A DNA stretch of 22,037 bases from Circinella minor. Lineage: Eukaryota; Mucoromycota; Mucoromycetes; Mucorales; Lichtheimiaceae. The stretch lies in assembly GCA_016758965.1 (NCBI GenBank), contig JAEPRB010000439.1, positions 1-22,037 on the forward strand, in the 5' to 3' direction. Of the stretch, positions 1 to 9,836 are shown piece by piece; the first letter of the stretch is position 1; every line of letters begins with the position of its first letter. The translations under genes were made by a program, and so were the position numbers. The notes below the pieces were generated by a model, which was not told where the DNA came from, did not search any database, and was given only the letters and a program-made list of their open reading frames with translations.

Positions 1-47
1 ACATATATTGAGCAGTATACAGCACAATGAATACTGACATTACTTAA

Positions 48-260
48 TTGAATAATGATCGAATTATTATGTTGCTATATGATGAAAAAGAATCTCAATA
101 TATAAAGTTGCATAAAACAAAAGTAGCGCCAGTAAAAAAAAAATTAAAGGTTTTAGGCAAAACCTTTCTCTCTATCGGATTCGATCGTTTAACCACTCAA
201 CAAGGTAATAAAATTAGGGAAACGCTTTACCCATTAAACTATTTGAACGTTTGGTTTTAA
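48..260 (+). CDS. Weak hypothetical ORF, possible 3' exon
   Basis: An open frame of about 70 codons is closed by TAA just upstream and ends in TAA. The first ATG is at 69. The product is Lys-rich and ends in an aromatic-containing tail (YLNVWF). Its amino-acid mix is more protein-like than other open frames in this AT-rich DNA, but I recognise no motif. It could be the last exon of a gene starting left of the window, or chance. Confidence 0.2.
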   Translation: MNNDRIIMLLYDEKESQYIKLHKTKVAPVKKKLKVLGKTFLSIGFDRLTTQQGNKIRETLYPLNYLNVWF

Positions 261-443
261 TTAATTATATCGGATCATTGATACCGGACTTTTGTTCTCT
301 GTTTCTCCTGTTATATAATAATATCTCCTCTTTAAATGTAATCTAAAAATATAAGAAAAGTCAAAAACTATTTGCTTAATAGGATACTTTGTCTATATAT
401 AATAGAAAAGTTCATAGTAGATGTATTTAATTATATCTATATT

Positions 444-465
444 TGTGTGTGTGTGTGTGTGTGTG
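444..465. repeat. (GT)n microsatellite
   Basis: An uninterrupted run of about 11 GT dinucleotides. The surrounding stretch 261-805 is AT-rich and contains no gene that I can support. Confidence 0.9.
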
Positions 466-805
466 GTTTCTAGAAGCTAATTAATTTGATAATAATAAGA
501 GCCTTAAAGCTGATGAGCATATCACAATAGTATAAAAAAGGCAGGGTTACTTCTAAAGATTTCAGTGGTTATATGTAACTTTCTTTTTTAGTATATAGGG
601 GATAGTATTTTTTTTAAAGAAAAAAGTAACTTATATGTAATATAATGTATTTGCTGAACTGATAAAGATCAGAATTTAAGAGATTAATATTAAATATTAA
701 ACTTTTGCTTTATTAAATGTATATTATTCATAAATTTATGATTCCATAAATTTTAAAGAAATACTATACAAAAACAAGTGTAATATATAATTTTATAAAA
801 ATCAT

Positions 806-870
806 TACTGCAAAGAACTACTGCAAACTACTGCAAACTACCGCAAACTACCGCAAGGAGTACCGCAAAG
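806..870. repeat. 10-bp direct repeats, unit ACTAYYGCAA-like
   Basis: Five to six tandem or near-tandem copies of a unit of the type ctgcaaacta / ccgcaaacta, ending in ggagtaccgcaaag. The core TACYGCAA also occurs in the palindromes at 955-980, so this may be a subterminal motif array at the 3' side of the MULE gene. Confidence 0.7.
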
Positions 871-954
871 CACCTTTTATAGTTAGTAATACTCGAGAAA
901 ATCCGGTCAATTGTGCGGAAAATCTCCGGTCTTGTCCGACTACTACTGCAAAAA

Positions 955-980
955 AGTACTGCATTTGCAGTACTGCAAAT
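955..980. repeat. Two overlapping palindromes built from TACTGCA
   Basis: Bases 955-974 read AGTACTGCA, TT, TGCAGTACT. Bases 963-980 form a perfect 18-bp palindrome, ATTTGCAGTACTGCAAAT. They lie immediately next to the TAA at 981-983 that ends the MULE-OTU gene, so they sit in its 3' UTR or mark the border where its coding sequence was cut. Plausible roles are transposase-binding subterminal repeats or a cruciform; neither is shown. Confidence 0.8.
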
Positions 981-3900
981 TTAAAGGTACCCAAGCAACA
1001 CAATAGGGTCATTTTCTACAACATGACTGTCTACCATTGTATCTCTTTCTTGAAATGGCAAGTATGTAGCCGAGTATGGACCTGCAAGCATAATGACAGG
1101 TCGTCTACATGTATGAGCCAAAAGAGTTGGGCAATCAATGGTATCAAACCAAAACTGGAAAGACACTGTTCCTTCAGGTTGCGTCAGCTTGTTGAACAAC
1201 CTTTTAAATTGATCATCATCATATATATGCTTGAAAAAGTCTTTCTCCCGTTCCAATGTCGCCACCATCCCCTCTTTGACAACGTAGTACCGATCTTCTT
1301 TATCAAACAGCACAGCTGATACTGCTCTCCATCCGCAGTTACCATCATCACGAGGACAATAAAGACCAGCAAAATCTTGTTGGCTGATCTGATACTGTTG
1401 CAAGATATAATCGGGAATGGGAGAAAGATCAAGCTCTTGTGGCACCAACTCCAATGCATCCTCTCTATCAGAAATAAACATTTGCATTTAGTAACTTGAT
1501 ATATACCTACCGCTATTTTATCATGATGGAACGTATATCGCATATCGCATATCGTATATTGCATATCGTATATCGTATATCGCATATCGTATATCGCATA
1601 TCGCATATTGCATATCGCATATCGTATATCGCGTATAGGTAAGCTGCTTCTCACCTCATATCTTCATCTTCATCTTGGGCTTTTAACCGCTTTGCTTCGC
1701 GTTCTTCAGCTTCCTTCCTTCTTTTCATTTTATTTTGTTTGTACGCCTCACGTACTTGTCGCGTCTTCTCCTCGCGTAATCTGGCCAATCGTTCACGCCT
1801 TGTCTCACCTTCTTCCTCTTTCACCTGGCCATCATCTTCACACATCCCATCATCCTTCTTACTCTTTTTTTCTTTCATCTGCGAACTCCTTTCTCCTTTC
1901 TTATTACCAGTCTTACCACCGGTTCCATCCTTTGGCAGATCGTTTTTCTTTCCCTCTAAAGTCGTTTCTTGGTCGCAATTCTTGTTCTTTCGGCCTGCTA
2001 ATAAAAATAACTGTAAGAATATGTAATAATACCGATATTATCAGCTGTATGAATAATATACTTTACCAGATCCAAGAAGCGAAAGCGTTGTATCCGGTGC
2101 GCATCCATCTGAAACATATCGTTGTTTCTTTGGCTTGTAGCTATTATAATATATAACAAGATATAGTATTACTATACGTTTTCTAGTATGTTGATATACA
2201 TATGTATACAGTACCTTTTTTTAGCTGCATCTTTGACTTTAACCCCATTATCAAAGCATTCGAAATCAACCTCAATCGACTGAAGATACGAAAACATTTG
2301 TCGAAGAGTAAATATGATTGGTTTCTTTCGTTCGATGATACGATAGAGATCATGGTGGAGCGCTTCGATTCCGTTCGTAGTACGACAGTTAGATTCTTGT
2401 AATTCCTTTTTCAAGGCATCTTTTGATCTAAATATCATTGCTGCGATTTCATCTTTTGTCCACCATTGAATCCAGCGTTCACAAGTTGGAAATTCGTCGC
2501 GCAATTGTTCAACAGCTCGATTAAATGATTGCTCACTTCTAGCATTATACATTAAACTGGTCAAATCCAGAATAACATCTTTTGATTCAACTGGCACGAT
2601 AGCATGGTTCGAAACAAGTCTCTGAACACTTTGCTGATAGTGATGGTAACAGCCACGAAGCAGTGTTGACGGATCAATCGTGCTTTGAGGGAATGCCTCT
2701 TTGAATGCCAAGAACATTCCTGCTCTTTGAGCTTGTGAGAAATCCATGACCTATAAACAAAACAATCATCAGTACCTCGCATTTATACGTCGATATACCA
2801 GAACCAATTTCCAATTGAAAATAACATCAAATTCCGTTTTTCCATCGATGTATATGTGTCATCATAATATGATCGTAGGTCATCACAGTTGTCATATGCA
2901 TTACATGAATTAGCATTCTATCTTTAAACCATACTCCATTTTTTTTCATCCAGATATATCAAACTATAATATATATATCATTTTCCCCCATGTATTATCG
3001 TATTATTTCCATCTCCACAGTCCACTAACATGTTCTTTTCCTTCTATAGCATCAATTCAAAACCACAACAAATAACAAGATACACTTACCAAACCAGAAA
3101 AGTTGATGTCTATTTCTTTGTCCATATTCCCAATCACAGCACCAAAAGTGCGAAAGAACGCAAGAAAGTATGCCTTAAAATGTTCAGCAGACAGTCCATC
3201 GATCACAGCTTGGAAAATGACACCAAATTTTCCCAGCTCTTCAAAGAACACGTTTGTTGAGCACAAATAGTATCCTTTGGGGAAGCAGTCATATGTAACA
3301 TCCGTAAGAATCGGATGCTTATGAAAGTTCGCACGTGCAGCAATACCAGGGACCGAAAAAGCGATGCAGAACTGAGAAGGCATTACATCAACAGATCGGA
3401 AGTATCCCGGAAAATCATCCTTCAATTCACCGAGTTCTTCGGCAGCTCTTTCCAAAGAAGGGCGGGTGTATGGCAACTTACCTGCCTTGGTAAGATAGTT
3501 ACGACGGTAACGTTTAATCTTACCATGGCGATGCAACGCCTTACTGATAAGTCGCATAGGGCGAGCTGGTTGTTGGGGACGTACAATGCTTGTGCCGATC
3601 TTCAAGGCGTACGCTGTCTCTGAAGGACATTCAAGGACACGTTCTTCAACTTTGTCGAGTACTTCCATAGTGTCGTGCAATGCTTCAAAGATGCCATGAG
3701 TATGGGTGCCCTTATGTTTGAAGTGACCAAGTTGCCCGCAAATCTTGAAGTTCACTCTTACAGAACATGTTACATGTTCAAGAGAATGAACCTTGCAGAA
3801 AGTACAAGGGCCAGCTATTTGGACTTCAATGCGCTTGTTGCTACTTGCAGGTCTCACGATTTTCCCACATTCCTTGTTGTTGCACTGGACGGCGCCCAGA

Positions 3901-4058
3901 CATCTTTTACTGATGCTGATGCCAGACTTGACCTTGTCATAGCTTACCTGATGAAGCTCCCAACCGATGTTAACATCGTACTGAAATTCACCTTCAACAT
4001 TCTCACGAAGAGAAATTTTTTCTTCAAAATCGCCATTGGGGAATTGAGGGAATGACAT
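981..4058 (-). CDS. MULE transposase with C-terminal OTU-protease-like domain (5 exons)
   Basis: Exons on the minus strand are 4058-3090, 2750-2215, 2140-2067, 1994-1655 and 1464-981. Each junction has GT..AG and keeps one frame, giving 2403 nt (800 aa) without a stop. The start is ATG 4058, read as MSFPQF. Residues about 55-130 hold a Cys/His-rich finger with CNNKECG, CTFC and ending HTHG, resembling the WRKY/GCM-type DNA-binding domains of MULE transposases. The catalytic triad is probably D253 (TDVTYD), D287 (VIDG) and E452 (TNGIEALHHDLYR), with the CxxH pair C357/H360 between. Exon 4 is a highly charged, probably coiled linker. Exon 5 has the OTU motif DGNCGWRA with C683. The transposase should cut and paste its element in the nucleus; the OTU part would act on ubiquitin-like conjugates if active. 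The protein stops at VLLGYL, where OTU domains normally continue to the catalytic His, so the protease is probably inactive or truncated. Confidence 0.8.
1536..1633. repeat. 14 x 7-bp tandem repeat inside intron 4 of the MULE-OTU gene
   Basis: Exactly fourteen contiguous heptamers fit TATYGYR, mostly TATCGCA and TATCGTA. The array lies wholly within the intron 1654-1465 that joins the charged linker to the OTU exon. It therefore does not disturb the reading frame, but it makes the intron prone to length change. Confidence 0.9.
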
Positions 4059-4602
4059 TTTGTAAGAATAAATAGCAGTAATGGAGTAAAGTACTTTAAA
4101 CAGGTACAAGTGCTAATATTCTCCATAATTTATCTGTATATACTGCGACTGGTTTTCCTCGCATTAGACTGCTTTTCATTTCTATGATGACGGGTATTTA
4201 ATTTTAAAAATCCTACAAAAAATCGAAAAATCCCACAAAAAAACACCCACCCGGGTTGACCAGGTGTGATCAGACTACACGATCTACACCATCTTCTGTG
4301 CATGAAATTCAAGTTCCTAGTGAGAGACGATTGAGAAAAAAGGATATCCTAATAGTCTAATAATTTACTAAATTAGGTAAGATATTTAATACTAAAAAAG
4401 GATATATTCTGGGTTTTAATATAAATATAGAAATTATTTGTTTTATATATTATACTATATATAGAAATTATAGATTAAAATGAAATTTAAGATTAAGAAA
4501 TAAAAGAAAAAAACAAGGAAATATTATAAATTAATATAATACTATAAAATAAGAATTTTTGTAAAATATATAAATAGAAATAGAAAATTAAGAAATTTAA
4601 AG
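4059..4602. other. AT-rich region upstream of the MULE gene
   Basis: This should hold the promoter of the minus-strand MULE-OTU gene, though no clear TATA element stands out. It contains a roughly 20-bp direct repeat (aaaaatccYacaaaaaa, about 4206-4245) and a GC-rich patch with the palindrome ACCCGGGT near 4250. On the plus strand 4269-4358 reads as a short coding-like stretch (Thr/Ser/Arg-rich, ending RRLRKKDILIV then TAA). That could be the tail of a lost gene. No MULE terminal inverted repeat was found against the 3' side. Confidence 0.35.
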
Positions 4603-4610
4603 ATATAAAC

Positions 4611-4763
4611 GTTTCTCAGTAGTGTGCAGAAGTCATCGTCGATGTGTCAAAAATCGATGGTGGAAGCAACTGAGGGTGGTCAACACAAGGAAGACACTGA
4701 TCATGGTGATATCCTTGAGGTGAATAAGTTGCAAGAAGACTGTTGTCGGTTACTGCAGGGTTA
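4611..4763 (+). pseudogene. Coding-like fragment, hydrophilic, ends at TAA
   Basis: An open stretch of about 50 codons has a balanced hydrophilic composition (it contains EATEGGQHKEDTD and NKLQEDCCRLLQ), unlike the surrounding AT-rich DNA. It has an internal ATG at 4639 and stops at TAA. It may be an exon or fragment of a gene cut by later insertions. One speculative idea is that it belongs to the same gene as the truncated GCR1_C frame at 10061, since both are on the plus strand and TE-A lies between them; no matching target duplication was found to support this. Confidence 0.25.
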
Positions 4764-5235
4764 AAGCTAACTTTATACACTCAACCTAAATTACCTCTTA
4801 CAGGTCGCTTATTACTATCTGGGTTTATAAAAATTATAGCACTAGAAAGCTGAGATCCTACGCTATCCAATGCATATTTTAGTATACTTGTACGACGTAT
4901 ATCACATGCGTAATATGGTCTTAAAGTTTTTTATATATTTTTAGATATTAAATCATATATAAAAAAAATACACATTTTGCTCATTTACACATTATATTAT
5001 TATGCTAAGCCCCCAAATGCTATTAGGTCATCTTAGAACAGTTTTCGAACCGCTATCGAACGGTACCCTTCATAGAGTTTTTTTGGTGGCTAAATATTTT
5101 ACCATATTACAAGTAGTAATAATAAAGACAATTATAGTATATAATAGAAATGCATACAGTAGTTTATATTTGAAAGATAAAGATAAAGTAAGATATATTA
5201 TAAAGAAAAAAAGAAAAAAATAAAATAAAATAAAA
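4764..5235. other. AT-rich DNA, no gene seen
   Basis: No exon, RNA gene or clear transposon terminus could be recognised. The distal end of TE-A (the tnp2 side) should lie here or further left, but the CACCATGGG terminus found at the other end is not present. Confidence 0.5.
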
Positions 5236-5615
5236 TTATTCTTCAAAAATATAATCAGTATCACTATCACTACTATTATTATCCTCTATATTACTATCAC
5301 TACCATTATTATCTTCTATATCAACATAACTACTATCATTATCTTCTATATCACTACTACTACTAAAGTCTGATCTAGAATCAGAGATCTCTGAATAATG
5401 TCGGTGACGGGGAACAATACTTTCATTACTTTCATCTGAACTACTACTACTATCTATAAATATATATAATATAAATAAAAAGAAAAAGGAAAAATAAATC
5501 TGAAAGAATTTCAAAATAAAATAAAATAAAATAAATACCTGAAGCAAGATGACTAAAATCAGTAAAAATTGGAGCTCTTAAAGTTAAATCTTCCGGAGTT
5601 GAGGTATTAAAAGCT

Positions 5616-6142
5616 GCATCCACTTATTTCACCCCGGTTGAGTTTGAAATAATTTCAAAGTAAGGTGGCTTTTTAAGTTCTTATTTAAAAAAAAAGAAAA
5701 ATACCCCTTTTTTCTTTTTTTTTATAATCATCATAAATCGGCAAACACGAATCTAATGGATCAACAGACAACATCTACAAAACCAATAATAATATTGCCG
5801 AAAAATAAAAAGAGAACTTAATTATATACAGCAGATGCTAATGAAACAAAAAGAAAGACATCATTAATTAGTAGATTAACAAAAATAATAGAAAAAGTAT
5901 TTTTTTTATTATAAAAGTAATAATATATAACAAAGACGAATTCATCTCAAGACATCTGTTTAACCATCTTGTTCATTTACTATTCAAAACACGTATAAAA
6001 AAGTATAGAAAGGTTGGTACAAAAGTTTCGGTGGAATTTAGAGCAAGACAGGACCTTTATATAGTTTTTTTTTTATTATTGTAGTTTTTGATATATAAAA
6101 AATAAACGCGCGTTTTTTACTATTACTTTTTTGTTTTGTTAT
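5616..6142 (+). repeat. Left arm of 526-bp terminal inverted repeat
   Basis: Reverse-complement match to 7255-7780. The arm is AT-rich with several A/T homopolymers and a conserved CGCGCG core about 35 bp from its inner end. Confidence 0.9.
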
Positions 6143-6734
6143 CCCAAAAAAATAATACGTCGTCATTACTACCACAGAACACCAATACACAACGTTATTA
6201 CTATCTTTATCCTGGTTCATTTGGTGTTTTATGTATATATTAGCTGTTTTTTTTATTATTAACATTGTTTTTTCATTACATTATCCAGTCTATTGGAATA
6301 ATCTATACCTAACTATTATTATTTTTTAAAAAAAACATAAACAAACTAGTATATATATATACATATATATTCACACTATATCTATGAACATTAATACTTT
6401 ATATTATATATCATTACAAATGATAACTTATATTAATTTATACCTGAACTCATTAACAAGTTATAACAACTATATAATGGATTTCTGGTTGTTTTATTTC
6501 CACAAGAAAGCTAACTTTTTATAATGGTAGTGTAATAAATAAATCAGCATGTTGATGATATTATAGTAGTGAATTAGTATTTGTATGCCTTGATAATAAA
6601 AAGAAAAAGTATAGCTAATAATGATTAACAAAAAATAAATTATGTTGCTAATGATATTAAATGATAACAAATTAAATAATCAATCGTATGGATCTGTATA
6701 TTGAATGATAAGAAATAAAACAATTCATGATATG

Positions 6735-6995
6735 GCTGGATCATTGTGTTGGATGATAATAAAAGAAATAACTGATAGTGTTGATCATTATGTTAGATGA
6801 CAATAAAAAATTGTTGATCATGTTGATCGTTATGCTGTATAATAATAATAAAAAATAAATGATCATGATAATCATTATGTTGGATGGTAATAAAAGAAAC
6901 TGTTGATCGTGTTGATCATTATGTTGGATGATAACAATAAAAAATAAATAACCATGTTAATCATTATGTTAGATGATAACAATAAAAATAATTGA
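6735..6995. repeat. Degenerate 44-bp minisatellite in the core of the palindromic element
   Basis: The phrase tgatcattatgttrgatgat recurs at a spacing of 42-45 bp. The TCATT or TCGTT core lies at about 6741, 6785, 6827, 6872, 6916 and 6961. More diverged copies are recognisable upstream to about 6640. The rest of the core (6143-6540 and 7000-7254) is AT-rich without recognised features. Confidence 0.75.
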
Positions 6996-7254
6996 TGGTG
7001 TTTATGGTCAACATAATCGAATAGTATTCATGTCCGTGATAATGATATACAGAGTGATGATGCATATACATAAGAATAAAAAAAATAACAGGAGTTATGA
7101 TATTAATAATTGGCTATAATAAATATCACAGATAGACTATATCCCTTTTTCATTATCTATCACCCGTTATCTTTTATATATACTCAAGATCCATCTATCA
7201 AATCAATAGAGTATGTGTATCATATAACTACCCATGTCGACTACTAACTAGTAT

Positions 7255-7780
7255 ATAACAAAACAAAAAGTAATAGTAAAAAACGCGCGTTTATTTTTTA
7301 TATATCAAAAACTACAATAATAAAAAAAAAACTATATAAAGGTCCTGTCTTGCTCTAAATTCCACCGAAACTTTTGTACAAACCTTTCTATACTTTTTTA
7401 TACGTGTTTTGAATAGTAAATGAACAAGATGGTTAAACAGATATCTTGAGATGAATTCGTCTTTGTTATATATTATTACTTTTATAATAAAAAAAATACT
7501 TTTTCTATTATTTTTGTTAATCTACTAATTAATGATGTCTTTCTTTTTGTTTCATTAGCATCTGCTGTATATAATTAAGTTCTCTTTTTATTTTTCGGCA
7601 ATATTATTATTGGTTTTGTAGATGTTGTCTGTTGATCCATTAGATTCGTGTTTGCCGATTTATGATGATTATAAAAAAAAAGAAAAAAGGGGTATTTTTC
7701 TTTTTTTTTAAATAAGAACTCAAAAAGCCACCTTACTTTGAAATTATTTCAAACTCAACCGGGGTGAAATAAGTGGATGC
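7255..7780 (-). repeat. Right arm of 526-bp terminal inverted repeat
   Basis: Inverse partner of 5616-6142. The inner boundary is set where the arms diverge (ATAACAAAAC on this side). Confidence 0.9.
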
Positions 7781-8274
7781 CTTCCTCACTGGCGCAATCT
7801 TCAACATCGGTACCGGCATGTGTGTAGTCTGTGTTTTGGTCATCATTATTATCACGGACTTGGCTATTGTCATCTTCATAGTCATACACATCCATCTCAC
7901 CACCCATATCAACATCATAGTCATCCCAGTCAGTCATCATATATTGAGGGGAACCAGTGGGACCATCGTCTTCTTGATTGTTACTGTGTGCATCAAGAAG
8001 CTCTTTGTCAACGTCTTGTTGGAGAATACCTGGTTGTTCCTCAAGAGAAACACTAGGAAGGACTTCAGGGTCTTGAATTATTTGGGCTTGTAGGCTCTCT
8101 AGGTAGTCCGGGATATGAGCTTATTCATGTAATGTAAGAAAATCATGCTAAAATTTACAATTGCATATTCACATAATGGGATTATTACTTACTACATGTT
8201 CTAACATGTTCATCAAAGTTATTTGACTGTTTCAATACGAAACATTTAGGGCATCATTGCAAGGTAAGTCTCAT

Positions 8275-8452
8275 AGTAAGGAAAAAGATAAAGAACAGAC
8301 AAGAAAGTGAATAGAATGGAAAGGACGAAGTACTTGACAATTTAGTATTTATACTTTCAAAATTATAACGGTTTGTGTGACAATGACGTGTGAATAAGTT
8401 CAGGCAAATTTACTGCTGGTTTACGCGTCTTTCTCTATACTTCTTCTCAACA
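8275..8452. promoter_or_regulatory. Putative bidirectional promoter of TE-A
   Basis: A 178-bp spacer separates the two divergent start codons (8274 minus, 8453 plus). It contains TGTGTGA with ACGTGTGAA (8374-8395) and ACGCG near 8423. Elements in the same order (TGTGTGA-ACGTGTTGAA, then ACGCG) occur in the equivalent spacer of TE-B at 13299-13493, read toward the accessory gene. Conservation between diverged copies suggests promoter or transposase-binding function; this is inference. Confidence 0.45.
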
Positions 8453-9836
8453 ATGAACCCCTATCAATTCCCATTTTTAACACCCACTCCCTCTCCCATT
8501 GATTCTTCGCATGAAGTCTTAAATAGAATTTTAGATGTTGTAACAAACATTGACAATCGCTTAACAAACATTGAGAATCGTTTGGAAGACTTGGAATCAA
8601 GACTGCCCAACCGCAGCAACCGCAGCCGGAACAATTACCCCAACCATTGCTCTAACAACAGCAGCCGCAGTAAGAAGAAGAGGATTTGGAAATGAATTCT
8701 GAGAGAATACGCGAATTGGTTGCGCGCACTTTTGTCTTGGTGAATCCAATTCCTATTGAATCTGGACATGTACTTTCCGAACCAGACACCACGTCTGTGT
8801 TGAAGAAACACGTTATCTCCGATTTTTGCATGAAAGTTACAAGCGAAGGCCACGTATATGCAGGAGATTTGTATAATTCAATGCTTGGGGAAGTAGCCAC
8901 CCATCGTAAGACAATTGAAACGGCTTATAATGGATTAAAGAAAAATTCAAAGAAGTTCAGCCACATACCTCAACCTATTCGAAATCGTGAAATAAGTAAG
9001 TTTGAAACGAACATCAAGCGCATGTATAAAGTTCCAATCGATCAATGTGAGAAGCACTGGGTTGGAAAATACTTTATCTACAGCTTGTTCAAGTCATATA
9101 ATAGGTAATGTATTATTGATTCTCTTTGTGATTATATCATTCTTTTATTAATATCATCTTTATACTATACTCGAACTAGATCCTCAAGCAAAGGCAATGA
9201 AAGGGGTGATGTATCCTCAATGACTACAAGGGATGATGCATCCTTAATGGGTGCCACTAGACTGTAAGTATTTATAATGACGTTGATAGTTTTATTAATG
9301 ATGATACTAATTGAAATGAACTTAGTTGTCTTTTGGGTATTTCAAGTCAAGGAGAACCAGAACCATCCCCTTCTGTTTCAGGACATTCCCAAGGATTTTT
9401 GATGGATATCTAAGCTATGTTTCATGTACACGTTAAACTGTGTTATTAATATTCATTTGATTTTTCTATAGGACAACTGGATTTCCAGACAAACAAACGA
9501 CGTAAGTTACATCTAAATGAATATCTTCCCATTATGTTGCTAATTTTTACATATTTTTTTATTAGTTGCCAACCAGAATCATCTTTGGCCATTTCCTTCT
9601 CACAACCTTCAACGCAACATCAACAACTCACCATACCTTCATCTCCTTCGAATTCTTCCCATGCTACATCTTTTTCCATTCCTTCTTCGTTAACTCCTTC
9701 TTCATCTACTCCTTCTTCATCTACACGGTCCTCATCCGCTCCTTCTACTGGGTCTCAAGCCACACGAAAGCGGAAGGCATCCCAACAAGCATTTCCGGTT
9801 TCGGTTCGAGCTCGCAATCAGAGCGATAATCAATAA
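8453..9836 (+). pseudogene. TE-A accessory gene (coiled coil, Gln-rich, CEKHW-domain, Ser-rich tail), decayed
   Basis: The family is not recognised. Comparison with TE-B gives exons 8453-9104, 9180-9263, 9326-9409, 9472-9501 and 9566-9836, with all four introns in phase 2. The start MNPYQFPF is followed by a heptad-like coil (residues about 25-52, NIDNRLTNIENRLEDLES), then a Gln/Pro-rich stretch, then a conserved block with KFExNIxRMYKV and CEKHW near the end of exon 1. A Ser/Thr-rich region follows, and the C-terminus is basic (RKRKAS...). Lesions: one frameshift in the Gln-rich part, two in-frame TAA codons (8653 and 8671), and the exon 3 donor changed to CTAAGC where TE-B has GTAAGC, so unspliced reading stops at 9411. 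A shorter product from ATG 8692 remains possible. It is head to head with the zinc-finger gene. Likely a transposon accessory, perhaps DNA- or transposase-binding. Confidence 0.6.

Larger units (their letters stand above)
5616..7780. mobile_element. Non-autonomous palindromic (long-TIR) element inserted in TE-A
   Basis: The outer ends are GCATCCACTTATTTCACC and its exact inverse. The arms at 5616-6142 and 7255-7780 are 526-527 bp and nearly identical; I noticed three substitutions and one homopolymer indel. The flanks carry a CT dinucleotide on both sides (5614-5615 and 7781-7782). Excising the element with one CT joins the two halves of an acidic coding exon in frame, which supports both the ends and the 2-bp duplication. 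The 1.1-kb core holds no plausible ORF, only AT-rich DNA and a 44-bp minisatellite. Autonomous source unknown; the TIR and duplication size do not settle the superfamily. Confidence 0.85.
5236..8274 (-). pseudogene. tnp2-type N-terminal gene (zinc finger + acidic), split by insertion
   Basis: Exon 1 (8274-8193) encodes a C-x2-C-x11-H-x3-C finger (CPKC...DEHVRTC), preceded by an in-frame TGA at 8256-8254. A phase-1 intron starts right after the last Cys (tgt a|gtaagt), the same position and phase as in the TE-B transposase. Exon 2 (8119-7781) is strongly acidic (DDYD, DYEDDN). It is interrupted by the element at 5616-7780 and resumes at 5613. Removing the element and one CT copy restores the frame as ...CASEE-AFNTST.... 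Exon 2 ends at 5539; exon 3 (5453-5236) is Ser/Asp-rich and ends FEE then TAA. The tnp2 catalytic region is absent. Homology to the TE-B gene is clear only for the finger, first intron and acidic character. The finger presumably binds transposon ends. The premature TGA and the insertion make it a pseudogene. Confidence 0.6.

Noticed and set aside
806..870. CRISPR-like array
   Set aside because: The 10-bp units are nearly contiguous with no unique spacers, and the window is eukaryotic (spliced genes, LINE, Gypsy).
1608..2156. Plus-strand open frame of 182 codons opposite MULE exon 4
   Set aside because: It is the complement of a Lys/Glu-rich exon and of the heptamer intron; the minus-strand exon chain explains the region fully.
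3675..4055. Plus-strand open frame opposite the MULE DNA-binding domain
   Set aside because: It lies entirely within exon 1 of the minus-strand transposase, which has recognisable motifs; this is a shadow frame.
4190..4320. Terminal inverted repeat of the MULE element
   Set aside because: The GC-rich ACCCGGGT patch and nearby 20-bp repeats have no inverse partner in the 700-985 region; the element's ends remain undefined.
5002..5223. Plus-strand open frame of 73 codons
   Set aside because: Low-complexity AT-rich translation ending in a Lys run; no homology signal or splice context.
5621..7775. Palindromic element called as starting CACTT (CACTA-like)
   Set aside because: The inverted symmetry extends five bases further to GCATC on both sides, and only the longer limits give a direct CT duplication and an in-frame rejoined exon.
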